From contig JAGKXD010000167.1 in the NCBI GenBank assembly GCA_021151525.1, positions 1 to 5,780 of the forward strand: 5,780 nt of DNA, read 5' to 3'. Position numbers and translations under genes: made by a program. Below are positions 1 through 5,780 of this stretch, piece by piece (the stretch's first letter is position 1; every line of letters starts with the position of its first letter). The stretch is from Cellvibrionaceae bacterium. GTDB taxonomy: Bacteria > Pseudomonadota > Gammaproteobacteria > Pseudomonadales > Cellvibrionaceae. The notes under the pieces are model-generated. The model did no database searches. It was given only the letters and a program-made list of their open reading frames with translations, and was not told the origin of the DNA.

Positions 1-887
1 TTAAAAAAGCTGTTATTCCTGTTGCTGGTTTGGGTACTCGTATGTTGCCTGCCACTAAAGCAATTCCTAAAGAAATGTTGCCAGTGGTTGATAAGCCTTT
101 AATTCAATATGTTATTGAAGAAGCTGCTGCTGCGGGGATTAAAGAAATTGTGTTGGTTACCCACGCCAGTAAAAATGCCATCGAAAACCATTTCGATACC
201 AGCTTTGAGTTGGAGGCACAATTGGAATCACGCTTGAAGCGTTCGTTGTTAGATGAAGTGCGTTCAATTACGCCGAGAGGTTTAACCGTTATTTCTGTCC
301 GTCAAGCTGAGGCAAAAGGTTTAGGGCACGCAATTCTTGCTGCAAAACCTGTTGTTGGGGATGAGCCCTTCGTAGTTTTGTTGCCTGATGTTTTGGTTGA
401 TAACGTTGAATGCAACCTTAAGCAAGACAACCTAGCTGGTATGGTAAAACGCTTTGAGGAAACAGGTCACAGTCAAATTCTGGTTGAAGAAGTTCCGCAA
501 GACCAAGTTGATAAATACGGTGTTGTCGATTGCTCCGGAGTTCAAATTCCAGAAGGAAAAACAGCACCAATTAAAGCCATGGTTGAGAAGCCTCCAGTTG
601 ATGAAGCTCCATCGAATATGGCTATTGTAGGTCGTTATGCATTATCGAAAAAAGTGTGGGAGTTGCTGGCAACAACTCAGCCGGGTGCTGGCGGTGAAAT
701 TCAATTAACTGACGCGCTTGACGCATTGTTAGGTTTGGAAACAATTGAAGCTTATCAATTAATCGGTCGCAGTCATGATTGCGGAACCAAGCTCGGTTAT
801 TTGCAAGCAAACGTAATTTATGGTGTACGTCACGCCAGTGTAGGTTCTGATTTTGAAGCTTTCTTAAAAGATCGTTTTGCAAAATAA
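1..887 (+). CDS. galU: UTP--glucose-1-phosphate uridylyltransferase GalU (5' end cut off by the window)
   Basis: GalU makes UDP-glucose and pyrophosphate from UTP and glucose-1-phosphate in the cytoplasm. The reading frame is open from the first whole codon at position 3 and reads KKAVIPVAGLGTRMLP, which is the usual GalU N-terminus. The true start therefore lies just outside the window, probably 4 bases upstream if the protein begins MIKK as in relatives. The TTG at position 30 is an internal Leu of GLGTR and not a start. On that numbering the protein has about 296 residues, close to the usual ~300. Visible signatures are the nucleotide-binding loop GLGTRMLPATK (11-21) followed by PKEMLP (24-29), LPDV (129-132, probable metal-binding Asp131), VEKP (196-199), GGEIQLTDAL (232-241) and DCGTKLGY near 261-268. 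UDP-glucose feeds Ugd, encoded two genes downstream. The identification is secure; the promoter and ribosome binding site are not visible. Confidence 0.96.
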   Translation, partial: KKAVIPVAGLGTRMLPATKAIPKEMLPVVDKPLIQYVIEEAAAAGIKEIVLVTHASKNAIENHFDTSFELEAQLESRLKRSLLDEVRSITPRGLTVISVRQAEAKGLGHAILAAKPVVGDEPFVVLLPDVLVDNVECNLKQDNLAGMVKRFEETGHSQILVEEVPQDQVDKYGVVDCSGVQIPEGKTAPIKAMVEKPPVDEAPSNMAIVGRYALSKKVWELLATTQPGAGGEIQLTDALDALLGLETIEAYQLIGRSHDCGTKLGYLQANVIYGVRHASVGSDFEAFLKDRFAK

Positions 888-908
888 TTTGTTGCGTGTG
901 ATGCCTGC

Positions 909-932
909 TGCGCGGAAAGGAATTTTCGCGCA
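909..932 (+). promoter_or_regulatory. Strong RNA hairpin with GGAA tetraloop between galU and manC
   Basis: TGCGCGGAAA (909-918) pairs with TTTTCGCGCA (923-932) through all ten positions. Nine are Watson-Crick pairs and one (915/926) is a G-U wobble. The loop is GGAA, a member of the stable GNRA tetraloop class. The hairpin starts 21 bases after the galU stop codon and ends 14 bases before the manC Shine-Dalgarno sequence. Only GTTT follows a few bases later, so it is a poor intrinsic terminator. It could partly terminate transcription, protect the galU 3' end from exonucleases, or mark a processing site that sets different mRNA levels for the two genes. The structure is directly visible; the role is inferred. 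Confidence 0.6.
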
Positions 933-956
933 CGTAGTTTAATCCTGGAGAAGATT

Positions 957-2372
957 ATGATTATCCCAGTCATTCTAGCCGGCGGTTCTGGCTCTCGTTT
1001 GTGGCCTCTGTCGCGTCAACATTATCCTAAACAATTGCTCAAACTGTTTGGCGATAAAACCATGCTGCAACAAACTATTTTGCGCTTAAATGGTTTGCCT
1101 GATTTAGCTTCCCCCATAGTTGTTTGTAATGTTGAGCATCGTTTTATGGTGGCAGAACAGCTGAATGAAATCGGCCTGTCAGATAGCGCAATTATTCTTG
1201 AGCCACTTGCTCGCAACACTGCTCCTGCATTAGCGTTAGCTGCGCTTCATGCAAAAGAATTACAACCTGATTCTACTTTATTGGTGCTGTCCGCTGATCA
1301 TATGATTCTCAATGTGGAAGAGTTTCAGCGAGTCGTGAAAATTGCTGCTGAAACAGCAGGAAAAAATCATTTGGTAACTTTTGGTGTGCATCCTACCCAT
1401 CCAGAAACGGGTTATGGTTACATAAAAACCAACCAAAGTTCTGTCGAAGGGGCTGATGCTTTTGCAGTTGAGCAGTTTGTTGAAAAGCCGGATTTAAAAA
1501 CTGCACAAAGTTATTTGGACGCTGGTTGTTATTATTGGAACAGCGGCATGTTTGTATTTAAAACCGATGTGTTTTTAAATGAATTGCAAGCATTTAGTCC
1601 AGATGTCGTCACTGCTGCAGATCAAGCGCGCACCTGGGCCGTGCGTGATTTGGATTTTATTCGCGTGGATAAGGAGGCTTTTGCAAGTGCCCCTAACATC
1701 TCAATTGATTATGCGTTGATGGAAAAAAGCAGTAACGTTTTTTGTGTTCCATTGAATGCAGGATGGAGTGATGTGGGAGATTGGAAGTCTTTTTGGGATG
1801 TTTCGCAAAAAGATGCTACAGGAAATAGTTTTATCGGTGACAGTATTGATGTTGGTTCAACCAATACCTTGGTTTTCTCTCATCATAAATTGGTGGCAAC
1901 ACTGGGGGTTAATAATTTGATGATTATTAATACGCCTGATGCAGTATTGGTCGCAGATAAGTCCAAAGCGCAAGAAGTGAAAGCTATTATTTCGCAAATT
2001 GAAAAGCAAGCGCGTAAAGAGCATTTGCAACATCGTGAAATTTATCGCCCGTGGGGTTGTTATGATGCAATTGATGACGGTGATCGTTATCAAGTAAATC
2101 GTATTCGTGTGAAGCCAGGTGCAAGTTTGTCCTTACAGGTCCATCATCACCGCGCAGAGCACTGGATCGTAGTAAAGGGTACCGCGTTAGTTCAAAAAAA
2201 TGATGAAGTCATGCTCTTATCTGAGAATGAATCAACATATATTCCAGTGGGAACAAAGCATAGGCTCAGTAATCCAGGGAAAATTCCTTTAGAAATTGTC
2301 GAGGTTCAGTCAGGTCCTTATCTTGAAGATGATGATGTGATTCGTTACGAAGATAGTTATGGACGCTCCTAA
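957..2372 (+). CDS. manC: Bifunctional mannose-1-phosphate guanylyltransferase / mannose-6-phosphate isomerase (ManC/CpsB/AlgA family)
   Basis: This 471-residue enzyme has the usual length and two-part layout of the family. The N-terminal part (about 1-285) is the nucleotidyltransferase that makes GDP-mannose from GTP and mannose-1-phosphate. It shows the loop GGSGSRLWPLSR (9-20) with PKQ (24-26), EPLARNTAPA (82-91), LSADH (111-115), TGYGYI (151-156), FVEKPD (174-179), WNSGMF (194-199) and WSDVGDW (270-276). The C-terminal part (about 360-471) is a type II phosphomannose isomerase cupin. It shows YRPWGCYD (363-370), the probable metal-site segment QVHHHRAEHW (394-403), STYIP (426-430) and EVQSG (449-453). 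Both halves look intact, so both activities are likely. The ATG start has GGAG at 947-950, six bases upstream, and the MIIPVILAGG start is typical. The gene follows galU by 69 bases, so co-transcription is likely. Homologues carry several names (manC, cpsB, algA, xanB) and the choice among them is arbitrary here. A phosphomannomutase, needed for the intermediate step, is not in the window. Confidence 0.95.
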   Translation: MIIPVILAGGSGSRLWPLSRQHYPKQLLKLFGDKTMLQQTILRLNGLPDLASPIVVCNVEHRFMVAEQLNEIGLSDSAIILEPLARNTAPALALAALHAKELQPDSTLLVLSADHMILNVEEFQRVVKIAAETAGKNHLVTFGVHPTHPETGYGYIKTNQSSVEGADAFAVEQFVEKPDLKTAQSYLDAGCYYWNSGMFVFKTDVFLNELQAFSPDVVTAADQARTWAVRDLDFIRVDKEAFASAPNISIDYALMEKSSNVFCVPLNAGWSDVGDWKSFWDVSQKDATGNSFIGDSIDVGSTNTLVFSHHKLVATLGVNNLMIINTPDAVLVADKSKAQEVKAIISQIEKQARKEHLQHREIYRPWGCYDAIDDGDRYQVNRIRVKPGASLSLQVHHHRAEHWIVVKGTALVQKNDEVMLLSENESTYIPVGTKHRLSNPGKIPLEIVEVQSGPYLEDDDVIRYEDSYGRS

Positions 2373-2423
2373 TAATTGGTGCCAACTATCACATGAATTT
2401 ATGTTGATATAGGGAGTGCGCAA

Positions 2424-3764
2424 ATGAAAGTGACAGTCTTTGGTACGGGCTATGTGGGTTTGGTGACGGGAACTTGTTTGGCTGATGTTGGGCACGATGT
2501 ACTTTGTGTCGATATCGATCAAAAAAAAGTTGATAACTTAAAAAATGGAATAATTCCAATTTTTGAACCGGGTTTGGATTCAATCGTTAAGCAGGCTGTA
2601 CAAAATGGTTTGCTGAATTTCACGACTGACATGGATCAGGCGGTTAACCATGGCGAGTTGCAATTTATTGCTGTGGGTACACCTTCGGGGGAGGATGGAT
2701 CTGCAGATTTGCAGTATGTAGTTGCAGTTGCGAAAACCATCGGTCAGCGCATGAAAGGCTATAAGGTTGTTGTTAATAAATCGACCGTGCCTATTGGTAC
2801 AGCGGAAAAAGTTTCCGAAGCTTTAATGGGTGAGTTGAAGGTTCGTGAAATAGAAATTCCGTTTGATGTGGTATCTAATCCTGAATTTTTAAAAGAAGGT
2901 GCCGCAATCAATGATTTTATGAAGCCTGATCGTATTGTGGTGGGAACAGATAGCGAACGTGCGGAAAAATTATTGCGCGAACTTTATGCTCCGTTTAACC
3001 GCAATCATGATCGTATGATTTTCATGGATATACGTTCTGCTGAGCTGACCAAATATGCTGCTAACGCCATGTTGGCAACCAAAATTAGTTTTATCAACGA
3101 AATGGCAAATTTGGCAGAAAGATTGGGCGCTGACATTGAACAGGTTCGTAACGGTATAGGTGCTGATCCGCGTATTGGTTATCACTTTATTTATCCTGGC
3201 TGTGGTTACGGTGGTTCTTGTTTTCCTAAGGATGTGAAGGCGCTGATTAATATCGCAAAAAATGTCGATTACCAAGCGAACCTGATGGAGTCGGTAGACA
3301 AGGTAAATCAAGCTCAAAAGAGTAAGTTGTTTGGCTATATCAACAAGCATTTCGGCGGCCATCTGAAGGGCAAAACCTTTGCACTTTGGGGGTTGGCATT
3401 CAAGCCCAATACTGATGATATGCGTGAGGCTCCCAGTCGTGTGCTTGTGGAGGCGCTATGGGCGGCGGGCGCTAAAGTGCAGGCCTATGATCCTGTTGCT
3501 ATGGATGAAACCCAGCATATCTATGGTTTGCGTGAGGATTTGAAGCTGGTAGGTACCAAAGAAGCTGCGCTGGAAAAGGCTGATGCCTTAATTATTTGTA
3601 CCGAGTGGAAAATATTCCGTGCCCCAAATTTCGATCTACTGAGGAGCGCGCTTATTAATCCTGTGATTTTCGATGGTCGCAATCTATATGAGCCAGAGCG
3701 TATGCTCGAATATGGCTTCGAGTACTATGCTGTTGGTCGTGGTAAAAGCGTTGTACAAAGCTAA
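2424..3764 (+). CDS. ugd: UDP-glucose 6-dehydrogenase
   Basis: Ugd oxidises UDP-glucose to UDP-glucuronate with two NAD+ in the cytoplasm. The 446-residue protein has the standard three parts. The N-terminal Rossmann domain carries GTGYVG (7-12) and an acidic end of beta-2 (VDID, 29-32), with GTPS (85-88), KSTVPIGT (119-126) and NPEFLKEGAA (152-161). The central helical part carries ELTKYAANAMLATK (207-220). The catalytic motif is GYGGSCFPKD (261-270) with the nucleophile Cys266. The C-terminal UDP-binding domain has GLAFKPNTDDMREAPS (323-338), YDP (355-357), TEW (393-395) and DGRNLY (417-422). FPKD after the catalytic Cys, together with the KSTVPIGT form, fits UDP-glucose rather than GDP-mannose dehydrogenase. 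The ATG has AGGGAG at 2411-2416, seven bases upstream. It lies 51 bases after manC and is probably in the same operon. It uses the GalU product. No damage or missing key residue is seen. Confidence 0.95.
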   Translation: MKVTVFGTGYVGLVTGTCLADVGHDVLCVDIDQKKVDNLKNGIIPIFEPGLDSIVKQAVQNGLLNFTTDMDQAVNHGELQFIAVGTPSGEDGSADLQYVVAVAKTIGQRMKGYKVVVNKSTVPIGTAEKVSEALMGELKVREIEIPFDVVSNPEFLKEGAAINDFMKPDRIVVGTDSERAEKLLRELYAPFNRNHDRMIFMDIRSAELTKYAANAMLATKISFINEMANLAERLGADIEQVRNGIGADPRIGYHFIYPGCGYGGSCFPKDVKALINIAKNVDYQANLMESVDKVNQAQKSKLFGYINKHFGGHLKGKTFALWGLAFKPNTDDMREAPSRVLVEALWAAGAKVQAYDPVAMDETQHIYGLREDLKLVGTKEAALEKADALIICTEWKIFRAPNFDLLRSALINPVIFDGRNLYEPERMLEYGFEYYAVGRGKSVVQS

Positions 3765-3772
3765 TCGATTCA

Positions 3773-3811
3773 GAAGACACAAGGGTTATTCCTTGTGTCT
3801 TCACTGGTTTT
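3773..3811 (+). terminator. Probable intrinsic terminator after ugd
   Basis: GAAGACACAAGG (3773-3784) and CCTTGTGTCTTC (3791-3802) form a perfect 12-bp stem with the six-base loop GTTATT. It starts eight bases after the ugd stop codon. The T-run is short and slightly displaced (TTTT at 3808-3811 after ACTGG), so termination may be incomplete. Its position at the end of the nucleotide-sugar genes and ahead of the rpsA leader supports a role in separating the two transcription units. On the opposite strand no T-run follows the stem, so it is not expected to work in that direction. Confidence 0.7.
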
Positions 3812-3918
3812 CATCTTCAAAAATTCCGCTAACTTCTTGATCTATAAGGCCGATTCTGTTAGCCTGCCGCACCTGCTAAAAAGTCTATTCGATTTTTGGT
3901 GGTTAGAGGGCTAGCATC

Positions 3919-3947
3919 CTGCCAGAGGAAGCCTTCGTTCCTATTAA
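3919..3947 (+). promoter_or_regulatory. Candidate sigma-70 promoter for rpsA (upstream candidate)
   Basis: CTGCCA (3919-3924), a 17-base spacer, and TATTAA (3942-3947) match the consensus at four of six positions in each box. Transcription would start near 3954, giving a leader of about 60 bases that begins with the CCGCT hairpin and includes both leader hairpins. That agreement is the main reason for preferring it to the downstream candidate. The boxes are weak, and no transcript data are available. Confidence 0.33.
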
Positions 3948-3976
3948 TTGACCCGCTTACTGGCCAGCGGTATGGC
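3948..3976 (+). promoter_or_regulatory. Candidate sigma-70 promoter for rpsA (downstream candidate)
   Basis: TTGACC (3948-3953) is a near-perfect -35 box, and TATGGC (3971-3976) lies exactly 17 bases downstream as a poor -10 box. The start would fall near 3983, leaving a leader of only about 30 bases and removing the 5' half of the hairpin at 3974-3996. It therefore competes with the upstream candidate. Confidence 0.25.
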
Positions 3977-4007
3977 ATAGAGATGTTTTCTATGTCCCCT
4001 TTGAAGG
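3953..4007 (+). promoter_or_regulatory. Structured rpsA leader with two hairpins and Shine-Dalgarno sequence
   Basis: Hairpin one pairs CCGCT (3953-3957) with AGCGG (3966-3970) around an eight-base loop. A CTGGCCAG palindrome at 3960-3967 offers an alternative fold. Hairpin two pairs CATAGA (3976-3981) with TCTATG (3989-3994). It can extend by G3974-C3996 and a G3975-U3995 wobble at its base, and by inner pairs 3982/3988 and 3983/3987. GAAGG (4003-4007) follows, seven bases before the rpsA ATG. A weak CCT/AGG pairing (3998-4000 with 4005-4007) could partly cover it. In E. coli, S1 represses its own mRNA through a structured translation start region. A similar role here is an inference from position and structure, not from a covariance search. 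Confidence 0.5.
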
Positions 4008-4014
4008 TATTACC

Positions 4015-5700
4015 ATGAGCATGAATGAAAGTTTCGCAGCTCTCTTTGAAGAGAGTTTGAAAACCGTTGATATGGTGCCAGGCACCATCATTACTGGTGT
4101 AGTAATTGATATTGATAAAGACTGGGTGACTGTTCACGCCGGCCTGAAATCAGAGGGTGTAATCCCCGCAGAACAATTCCGTAACGAATTGGGTGAGTTG
4201 ACTCTCCAAATCGGCGACGAAGTACAAGTAGCGCTGGAAAGCGTAGAAGACGGTTTCGGTGAAACCAAACTGTCTCGTGAAAAAGCCAAGCGTTCAGAAG
4301 CTTGGAAAGTGCTTGAAGCTGCACACGTTGCAGAAGAAGTTATCAAAGGTGTTATCAATGGTAAAGTTAAAGGTGGTTTCACTGTTGACGTTGCTAGCAT
4401 CCGTGCGTTCTTGCCAGGTTCTTTGGTAGACGTTCGTCCAGTGCGCGATACAGCTCACTTGGAAGGTAAAGAGTTAGAATTCAAAGTTATCAAGTTGGAC
4501 CAAAAGCGTAACAACGTAGTTGTTTCTCGCCGTGCTGTGTTGGAACAAACCAACTCTGCTGAGCGCGATGAGTTGTTGGCTACCTTGCAAGAAGGTCAGG
4601 CTGTTAAAGGTATTGTTAAAAACCTTACCGACTACGGTGCATTCGTTGATTTGGGCGGCGTAGATGGCTTGCTTCACATCACCGATATGGCTTGGAAGCG
4701 TATCAAGCATCCAGGTGAGATCGTAGAAGTTGGTCAAGAGATCGACGTTAAAGTATTGAAGTTTGATCGTGATCGTAATCGTGTATCTTTGGGCTTGAAG
4801 CAATTGGGCGAGGATCCATGGATCGCTATCACCAAGCGTTACCCAGAAGGCGCTCGCGTGAAGGCAAAAGTGACCAACCTGACAGATTACGGTTGCTTCG
4901 CTGAGCTGGAAGAGGGTGTTGAAGGTTTGATCCACGTTTCTGAAATGGATTGGACCAACAAAAATATCCACCCTTCAAAAGTTGTTCAATTGGGTGACGA
5001 AATTGAAGTTATGGTATTGGATATCGATGAAGAGCGTCGTCGTATCTCTCTCGGCTTGAAACAATGCCAAGAAAATCCATGGGATGCATTCGCTCGTACT
5101 TGCGCTAAAGGCGACAAAATCAGCGGTAAAATCAAATCAATCACTGACTTTGGTATCTTCATTGGTCTGGACGGTGGTATTGATGGTTTGGTTCACTTAT
5201 CTGACATTTCTTGGCACGAAGCTGGCGAAGAAGCCGTTCGTAAATACAAGAAAGGCGATGAGTTGGAAACCGTTGTATTGGCAATCGACCCGGAGCGTGA
5301 GCGTATTTCTTTAGGTATCAAACAACTTGAAGCCGATCCATTCTCAGAATACGTTTCTGTGAACGATAAAGGTGCTGTTGTTAAAGGTATCGTTAAAGAA
5401 GTAGAAGCTAAGGCTGCTATTATCACTTTGGCTCCGGACGTAGAAGCTGTATTGAAAGCGTCTGAACTAAGCCGTGAGAAAGTAGAAGATGCGCGCAACT
5501 TGTTGAAAGTTGGTGACGAAGTTGAAGCCAAGATCATTGCGGTAGATCGCAAAAATCGTGGTATCAGCTTGTCTGTGAAATCTAAAGATGTTGAAGAAGA
5601 AAAATCAGCATTGAAAGAACACAGCACCAAGCAAACTGAACAAGCTGCCCCAACTACTTTGGGTGACTTGATCAAAGCGCAAATGCAAAATAAAGAGTAA
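4015..5700 (+). CDS. rpsA: 30S ribosomal protein S1
   Basis: S1 binds mRNA on the small ribosomal subunit and helps load it for initiation, especially on structured leaders. The 561 residues match the usual gammaproteobacterial length (E. coli 557) and contain six S1 (OB-fold) domains at about 22-90, 108-174, 195-263, 280-350, 367-437 and 454-523. Domains 1 and 2 are the divergent ribosome-docking type, with SFAALFEESL (6-15) at the N-terminus. Domains 3-5 carry the RNA-binding pattern, e.g. TDYGAFVDLGGVDGLLHITDMAW (205-227), TDYGCF (290-295) with EGLIHVSEMDW (303-313), and TDFGIF (377-382) with DGLVHLSDISW (390-400). The tail from 524 is charged and ends LGDLIKAQMQNKE. The ATG at 4015 is chosen because GAAGG lies seven bases upstream. 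A second ATG at 4021 would give MNESF, closer to the E. coli MTESF start, but its spacing is 13 bases. Arg codons are nearly all CGT/CGC and ATC is frequent, as expected of a highly expressed gene. Confidence 0.98.
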   Translation: MSMNESFAALFEESLKTVDMVPGTIITGVVIDIDKDWVTVHAGLKSEGVIPAEQFRNELGELTLQIGDEVQVALESVEDGFGETKLSREKAKRSEAWKVLEAAHVAEEVIKGVINGKVKGGFTVDVASIRAFLPGSLVDVRPVRDTAHLEGKELEFKVIKLDQKRNNVVVSRRAVLEQTNSAERDELLATLQEGQAVKGIVKNLTDYGAFVDLGGVDGLLHITDMAWKRIKHPGEIVEVGQEIDVKVLKFDRDRNRVSLGLKQLGEDPWIAITKRYPEGARVKAKVTNLTDYGCFAELEEGVEGLIHVSEMDWTNKNIHPSKVVQLGDEIEVMVLDIDEERRRISLGLKQCQENPWDAFARTCAKGDKISGKIKSITDFGIFIGLDGGIDGLVHLSDISWHEAGEEAVRKYKKGDELETVVLAIDPERERISLGIKQLEADPFSEYVSVNDKGAVVKGIVKEVEAKAAIITLAPDVEAVLKASELSREKVEDARNLLKVGDEVEAKIIAVDRKNRGISLSVKSKDVEEEKSALKEHSTKQTEQAAPTTLGDLIKAQMQNKE

Positions 5701-5708
5701 TTTTGCAA

Positions 5709-5744
5709 AACAACGGCTAGACTTGTTCTAGCCGTTGTTGTTTT
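5709..5744 (+). terminator. Intrinsic terminator after rpsA
   Basis: AACAACGGCTAGA (5709-5721) and TCTAGCCGTTGTT (5727-5739) form a perfect 13-bp stem with the five-base loop CTTGT. GTTTT (5740-5744) follows, and AAAA precedes on the 5' side. It lies nine bases after the rpsA stop codon and should end the rpsA transcript efficiently. The A-run on the left arm gives the opposite strand a T-run too, so it may work in both directions. Any gene downstream would then need its own promoter. Confidence 0.85.
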
Positions 5745-5780
5745 AGCGGTACAGTTTTTAAACTTCTATTAACTTAATAG

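Larger units (their letters stand above)
3803..4014 (+). other. Gene-free region carrying rpsA promoter and leader signals
   Basis: About 210 bases between the ugd terminator and rpsA hold no credible gene. One frame stays open without a stop from 3863 to 4015, but it uses AGG, AGA and CTA codons unlike the neighbouring genes and has no ribosome binding site. Other visible items are a loose inverted repeat GCTAAC (3828-3833) / GTTAGC (3858-3863), a TATAAG hexamer at 3843-3848 with no matching -35, and a small hairpin AGGAA (3926-3930) / TTCCT (3938-3942). The part next to rpsA (3953-3996) is richer in structure and is described separately. rpsA must be transcribed from somewhere in this region unless it depends on readthrough from ugd. 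Confidence 0.6.

Noticed and set aside
875..884. Palindrome TTTTGCAAAA at the galU stop codon, repeated at 5701-5710 after the rpsA stop
   Set aside because: Two copies of an AT-rich 10-mer in such sequence are unremarkable, and one lies within coding sequence.
30..887. GalU starting at TTG position 30
   Set aside because: The frame continues to the window edge with conserved GalU residues (KKAVIPVAG), so position 30 is an internal Leu codon.
2352..2390. Hairpin across the manC stop codon (GATAGTT 2352-2358 with AACTATC 2384-2390)
   Set aside because: The stem is only seven bases with a 25-base loop and no T-run. It is too weak to call a terminator, and ugd follows closely with its own ribosome binding site.
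2401..2412. ATG at 2401 as an alternative or leader start before ugd
   Set aside because: The frame ends after three codons (ATG TTG ATA TAG), and the ugd ATG at 2424 has an AGGGAG site at ideal spacing.
2970..3362. Minus-strand 130-codon frame within ugd
   Set aside because: It lies wholly over conserved ugd motifs on the other strand and shows no protein-family features.
3863..4018. Open 51-codon frame upstream of rpsA, with possible GTG start at 3899
   Set aside because: It has no Shine-Dalgarno sequence, rare codons (AGG, AGA, CTA) and no recognisable protein similarity. A run of this length without a stop is not rare by chance. Only its last 11 codons are kept, as a separate observation.
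4474..4971. Long minus-strand frames inside rpsA, such as this 165-codon one and another at 5193-5708
   Set aside because: They are opposite to a strongly coding gene, have no family motifs and no start signals, and are best explained as shadows of rpsA codon bias.
5745..5780. Possible promoter for the next gene after the rpsA terminator
   Set aside because: The sequence is AT-rich but no convincing -35/-10 pair can be set with correct spacing before the window ends.

Overview
The window looks like chromosomal DNA of a gammaproteobacterium. The S1 protein resembles Pseudomonas and E. coli S1 throughout, and its N-terminus is closer to the Pseudomonas type (PGTIITGVV, WVTVHAGLKSEGVIP). By eye the base composition is moderately AT-leaning. 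A Cellvibrio-like or other Pseudomonas-related lineage fits, but this is an inference from remembered sequences and was not tested by a search.

All four genes lie on the + strand. Positions 1-3764 hold three nucleotide-sugar genes: galU (its first few bases are cut off by the window edge), the bifunctional manC/cpsB/algA-type gene, and ugd. The gaps between them are 69 and 51 bases, and each downstream gene has a good Shine-Dalgarno sequence, so they probably form one transcription unit. A strong 10-bp hairpin with a GGAA loop lies between galU and manC. A 12-bp terminator-like hairpin closes the group after ugd. A roughly 210-base gene-free stretch (3803-4014) then carries weak promoter candidates and a structured leader for rpsA (4015-5700), which encodes ribosomal protein S1 with six S1 domains. 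A strong terminator at 5709-5744 follows rpsA. The last 36 bases hold nothing I can name.

Together the three sugar genes would make UDP-glucose (GalU), UDP-glucuronate from it (Ugd), and GDP-mannose (ManC, which may also convert fructose-6-P to mannose-6-P). These are donors for an acidic heteropolysaccharide containing glucose, mannose and glucuronate. No glycosyltransferase, polymerase or export gene is visible, so the polymer cannot be named. The dehydrogenase is of the UDP-glucose type and not the GDP-mannose (AlgD) type, so the window does not by itself point to alginate.

rpsA is functionally separate from these genes and has its own signals. The usual upstream neighbour in many gammaproteobacteria, cmk, is not next to it here. 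I found no mobile element, CRISPR array, tRNA or rRNA, and no convincing new system. The points most worth checking are the rpsA leader, the hairpin between galU and manC, and the altered gene order.
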